A DNA stretch of 35,994 nucleotides from Bacteroidales bacterium (GTDB lineage Bacteria; Bacteroidota; Bacteroidia; Bacteroidales; FEN-979), in the NCBI GenBank assembly GCA_017882335.1, contig JADGPR010000027.1:1-35994 (forward strand), given 5' to 3'. The notes under the pieces are model-generated. The model saw only the letters and a program-made list of their open reading frames with translations, searched no databases and was not told the origin of the DNA. Position 1 is the stretch's first letter; each line of letters starts with the position of its first letter. A program made the translations under genes and the position numbers. Below, one piece after another: positions 33,437 through 35,994 of this stretch.

Positions 33437-33520
33437 GCCCGGATGGCGGAATAGGTAGACGCGTTGGTCTCAAAAACCAATGAGAGCAATCTCGTGCCGG
33501 TTCGATTCCGGCTCCGGGTA
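33437..33520 (+). tRNA. tRNA-Leu (CAA)
   Basis: The gene folds as a class II tRNA. The acceptor arms are GCCCGGA and TCCGGGT (first pair G-U), and the D arm holds GGTAGACGC. The anticodon stem is TTGGT/ACCAA with loop CTCAAAA and anticodon CAA at 33471-33473. A long variable arm (GAGAGCAATCTC) and the T arm GCCGG-TTCGATT-CCGGC follow. The discriminator is A33520 and CCA is not encoded. Confidence 0.95.
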
Positions 33521-33865
33521 CAAAATGTGCATAGTAAAAGATTATAAATCAGTTAAATAACTGGTTGTTTCTGAGGCCTACGCACGAAATTACGAACGAA
33601 TCATGCGAAAGAAGCAGGTTTTTACTTGCTTCTTTTTGCTTTTAAATAAGCACAATTTGTACATAATTACCCATTGATTAAGAATTTAATACCTCTCTTG
33701 TGAATGTCATGGGTATTGGCCTTCAGCCTAACTGATCACAAAATTAAGGATCAATTTTATGACGGTCAACTTTTTTGTAAAAGGATGAATTCTTTAATTC
33801 ATTTAGAACTGAAGTAAATCAGGAAGGATGAAAATATAGTTTTGAAGGATGCTTTTTCGTAAGCA
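33521..33865. other. Spacer after tRNA-Leu
   Basis: It contains one terminator hairpin (33608-33640) and otherwise AT-rich sequence without a gene or recognised repeat. Confidence 0.55.
33608..33640 (+). terminator. Intrinsic terminator downstream of tRNA-Leu
   Basis: AAAGAAGCA (33608-33616) pairs with TGCTTCTTT (33627-33635) around a short inner stem (GGT/ACT-type) and a T loop, and is followed by TTTGCTTTT. Confidence 0.72.
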
Positions 33866-34504
33866 TTACCTAAAAAGCGTGACGCAATCCCTGACATACT
33901 TTTCTGATTCAAGCGAATCAAGTATGAATTTCGCCACACCTTTTCTGCTGATGTTACCACCAGTGGGTTTACCAACAACAGCCTTGTATTCATCCGAGTC
34001 TTTGTCATTGAGCATTACTGGTCGCACGATAGTCCAGTCCAATGCAGATTGCCGTAAAATTTGTTCTTGGCGGTCATGATCTTCGTAAGCCTTCCAGATA
34101 TTGCTATAACGAATCAGCCACCGTACTACCATGAACATATAATTCCAGGAATCACCAACACCTGACGCACTCAAGGTAATAATCCGCTTAACATTATTCT
34201 TTTCCATCGCTGGTATCAGAGCCTTAACCGAATCAGAAATCAGAGTTAATGGAGACACTACCTTGGCAAATGGATTATCCGAGGTTCTATTGATGTTTAA
34301 CGAAACAACAACGGCATCCATTCCTTCAAGTGCTTTGGTCAGTAGTTGTTCGTCTGTCGGCAAACCTTCAATGTAATTAACCCTGGGTAAGATTGCATCC
34401 TTCTTGTTTCGGATAATTGCCTTGACTTGGTGGTTCTTTGCTGTGGCAAGTTGGGCAAATAATTTGCCAGTTCTGCCAGTTGCTCCTAATACTAAGATTT
34501 TCAT
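33866..34504 (-). CDS. NAD(P)-binding SDR-like oxidoreductase (NAD(P)H-binding family)
   Basis: From the ATG at 34504 the protein has 212 residues. It has the Rossmann fingerprint MKILVLGATGRTGKLF (GxxGxxG at 7-13), then VKAIIRNK, a VVVSLNINR strand and the segment RIITLSASGVGDSW. It ends with RQSALDWTIVRPVMLNDKD, as in atypical SDR/NmrA-like NAD(P)H-binding proteins. I chose this ATG because it starts at the dinucleotide fold. It also overlaps the upstream methyltransferase stop (ATGA), so both are translationally coupled. The substrate is unknown. NmrA-like proteins can be redox sensors rather than enzymes. No SDR Tyr-x3-Lys catalytic pair is evident. Confidence 0.85.
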   Translation of the reverse strand: MKILVLGATGRTGKLFAQLATAKNHQVKAIIRNKKDAILPRVNYIEGLPTDEQLLTKALEGMDAVVVSLNINRTSDNPFAKVVSPLTLISDSVKALIPAMEKNNVKRIITLSASGVGDSWNYMFMVVRWLIRYSNIWKAYEDHDRQEQILRQSALDWTIVRPVMLNDKDSDEYKAVVGKPTGGNISRKGVAKFILDSLESEKYVRDCVTLFR

Positions 34505-35067
34505 ATGGTCTGATTTTTTGGTCGACACTTCATGTATGCTTTTGTCTCTGATATTATCTCCCAGCACCCAGAATTGTTGACTTTCTCCTTTGCCAATGCT
34601 CTTGGCTGGTGCCCATCTTCAAGAATTAAAACGCCATCGGGCTTGGTGATCCTGCACAGTTCAGTCAAGAAAGCCTTGGTATCCTTAACCATATGGAACA
34701 TATCCAAGGCATAAACCAAATCAGCCTTTTGAGGTGGAATGTTGACCGATTTGCCATCAGTCAGGACTGGATGAACGTTTTGCAGGTTGTACTTACTCGC
34801 AATATTTGCGGCAGCCTCAATTGCAAGTTGGTGAATATCCACAGCATAAACAGTTCCTTTATCGCCAACCAGTTCTGAGGCTTGTTTGAGATACCTGCCA
34901 GTCCCACAACCCCAATCGACAACAGTTTGTCCCTTTTGGATGCCAAAAGCATCAAGTCTCCGATTTGGCGATTTCAATAAGTCAGTGGCATTGAACATGA
35001 ATGCCATCATTTTAAACGCCCAGTTCGGCATTCTGTCCATTTCGTTGCCACACATTACTTTTTTCAT
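34501..35067 (-). CDS. Class I SAM-dependent methyltransferase
   Basis: The 188-residue protein has the SAM-binding motif I VVDWGCGTGRYL (49-60), motif II VYAVDIHQLAIEAA (73-86), a VHPVLTDGKSVNIP strand and DLVYALDMFHMV (115-126). A final RITKPDGVLILEDG completes the Methyltransf_11/25-type Rossmann core. The N-terminal helix region (MDRMPNWAFKMMAFMFNATDLL) is shared with methyltransferases of unknown substrate in Clostridia and Bacteroidota. It overlaps the NAD(P)-binding gene by four bases. A TAACTTTG -7 element lies 23 bases upstream (35097-35090). The substrate is unknown. Confidence 0.86.
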   Translation of the reverse strand: MKKVMCGNEMDRMPNWAFKMMAFMFNATDLLKSPNRRLDAFGIQKGQTVVDWGCGTGRYLKQASELVGDKGTVYAVDIHQLAIEAAANIASKYNLQNVHPVLTDGKSVNIPPQKADLVYALDMFHMVKDTKAFLTELCRITKPDGVLILEDGHQPRALAKEKVNNSGCWEIISETKAYMKCRPKNQTI

Positions 35068-35089
35068 ATTCTATTGGAAGTTTGGTTAT

Positions 35090-35097
35090 CAAAGTTA
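35090..35097 (-). promoter_or_regulatory. -7 element of the methyltransferase pair
   Basis: TAACTTTG on the minus strand matches TAnnTTTG. The nearest TTG is 24 bases further, longer than usual. Confidence 0.45.
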
Positions 35098-35129
35098 GTA
35101 ATTACCATAAACTGCTGTGAACAAAAGAA

Positions 35130-35152
35130 AAGCCACCCTTTCGGAGCGGCTT
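35130..35152 (-). terminator. Terminator hairpin after the LAPxTP-repeat gene
   Basis: On the minus strand AAGCCGCTCC and GGGTGGCTT pair with two mismatches around GAAA, and the stem is followed by TTCTTTTGTT. It lies 30 bases after the stop at 35182. Confidence 0.68.
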
Positions 35153-35181
35153 AAACTTGTAAGACGAGTTATGTTTTGAGT

Positions 35182-35553
35182 TTAGATCCCGTCTGAAAAA
35201 TCAGCAACAGAGGGCGTAACAGGAGCAAGAGCACTGACGTTTGTAGTTTCATCATTTGAAGCAAAATCTGCTTCACTTGGAGTGACTGGTGCCAGTGTGG
35301 TAATATCTATGGTTGTTTCGGTGATAACATCTGAAAAATCTGCTTCAATCGGAGTGGATGGTGCAAGTTTGAAAGCAATTGCAGTTACATCGTTCGTTTC
35401 TTCAAATGTTGCTTCGGCAGGAGTAGCGGGTGCTAATGTGGTGAATGTTGATGAGTTCATATTGTTAATCACTGCGGCTCCGTCATTATTGGCGAAAAGA
35501 ACATTCATTGAGAGTGTCAGAACTGCTGCTAAGATTGTAGTTGTTGCTTTCAT
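35182..35553 (-). CDS. Small exported protein with four LAPxTPxEADF repeats
   Basis: The 123-residue protein has a signal peptide (about 1-21, MKATTTILAAVLTLSMNVLFA). The rest is built of four imperfect copies of an 11-residue motif, LAP-x-TP-x-EA-x-F: LAPATPAEATF (40-50), LAPSTPIEADF (63-73), LAPVTPSEADF (87-97) and LAPVTPSVADF (109-119). The linkers between them are acidic and rich in Thr (22-24-residue period). There are no Cys and almost no aromatic residues apart from the Phe at each repeat end. I do not recognise a functional family. A -7 element lies upstream (35590-35583) and a terminator follows, so it looks like a single-gene unit. A surface, adhesive or matrix role is possible but unproven. 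Confidence 0.72.
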   Translation of the reverse strand: MKATTTILAAVLTLSMNVLFANNDGAAVINNMNSSTFTTLAPATPAEATFEETNDVTAIAFKLAPSTPIEADFSDVITETTIDITTLAPVTPSEADFASNDETTNVSALAPVTPSVADFSDGI

Positions 35554-35582
35554 TTTTTTGTGTTGTTTATCGTTTGTTGAAG

Positions 35583-35590
35583 CAAAGATA
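35583..35590 (-). promoter_or_regulatory. -7 element of the LAPxTP-repeat gene
   Basis: TATCTTTG on the minus strand matches TAnnTTTG, about 30 bases before the ATG. Confidence 0.5.
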
Positions 35591-35994
35591 GGCTGGCGGG
35601 CAGGGTTTGAACAGGAATATTCGGTTGATTGGGGTTAAGACCCGATGAATTGGGGATGGAAATCGGTAAAAATGATCAGGGGGTTTGACTGGGTGAGACC
35701 AACGTCAATTACAAAATTATGGAAGTTAAAAAAGTATATTGCTATATATCTGCACGTTATAAAATCACAGAGGTCTATTTTACTGTTTTCCACAGAGGGG
35801 GCATTAGATTTCAATAGTCAGAGGGGGGTAATTATCCTGGAAAAAAATCCAAAAAAAAATTTTGATTCCAGGGGGTAGGAGTAATTCCAAACCCACGCCA
35901 TCGACAAACATCTGGTCCACCTGCGACCTAACTTCCAGCCCCACCATGGACTCAGGTGGCCGTAAATATAATCAACGACCTTCCTTTTGCGTTT
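35591..35994. other. Terminal spacer with phased G-rich motifs
   Basis: CAGAGG-type motifs start at 35768, 35793 and 35819, and CAGGGGG at 35869. The intervals are 25, 26 and 50 bases. Upstream there are also TTGGGG doublets (near 35628 and 35651). A minus-strand frame is open from the window edge to about 35822, but its composition does not look coding. No gene is supported. Confidence 0.5.

Noticed and set aside
33878-33887. GCGTGACGC near 33880 as another heptamer repeat
   Set aside because: It is a single unit within the coding sequence of the NAD(P)-binding gene and is likely chance.
35645-35878. 77-residue plus-strand frame near the window end
   Set aside because: No start context, family resemblance or coding-like composition; the phased G-rich motifs cross it.
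35822-35994. Minus-strand frame open from the right edge
   Set aside because: The peptide is Trp/Arg-rich and ends in Phe/Ser from A-runs. It has no recognisable domain, so a partial gene cannot be supported.

Overview
The window looks like chromosomal DNA of an uncultured member of the Bacteroidota, probably class Bacteroidia. The evidence is a type IX secretion-like C-terminal domain on a secreted nuclease, a DUF4270 lipoprotein, a one-domain GT5 protein, a DksA/TraR protein with a degenerate zinc finger, the ileS-dksA-lspA order, few Shine-Dalgarno sites, and many matches to the Bacteroidota -7 element TAnnTTTG, some with a TTG about 19-20 bp upstream. I cannot assign it below class.

Layout. 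Bases 1-630 hold the end of a slipin/SPFH gene. Bases 631-1748 are mostly repeat-rich spacer with a small histone H1-like gene and tRNA-Phe. A plus-strand envelope cluster follows (1749-6510): coaX, an outer-membrane barrel protein, LptC, and a PpiD/SurA-type isomerase. Bases 6511-7562 hold a DUF559 nuclease-fold gene among GC-rich palindromes. Minus-strand atpD-atpC with an abutting PKD lipoprotein comes next, then an M23/LysM peptidase. The minus-strand ileS-dksA-lspA block ends at 15286. A plus-strand trio follows: an Elp3-like radical SAM protein, a DUF6873-like protein and endonuclease I. The minus-strand yceD-rpmF-plsX-fabH-pspC block is a fatty-acid/phospholipid cluster. Proline dehydrogenase follows, then an accessory stretch (22.5-25.9 kb) with a GxxExxY gene between ~135-bp direct repeats and three exported proteins. 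A plus-strand run GT5-like, DUF4270, glmS, DUF218 meets the minus-strand prs-rplY-pth operon. After tRNA-Leu come a methyltransferase/NAD(P)-binding pair and a small exported protein built of LAPxTPxEADF repeats.

How it fits together. Most of the window is housekeeping: CoA supply, LPS transport, envelope folding, ATP synthase, lipoprotein maturation, fatty-acid initiation, amino-sugar supply (glmS), PRPP synthesis and translation. The unusual layer is what sits between the genes. Short tandem arrays with a 7-bp period (ACGCGTN, ATAATTG, TTCGCTA, GTAATTC, ATCMAGC) mark many boundaries and have entered two reading frames. GC-rich palindromes surround a DUF559 gene, and long direct repeats surround a GxxExxY gene. 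IleRS carries a swapped class-I signature, GIHH in place of HxGH, which is the most interpretable single-protein oddity.

No prophage, transposase, CRISPR array, rRNA or complete secretion or defence operon was seen.
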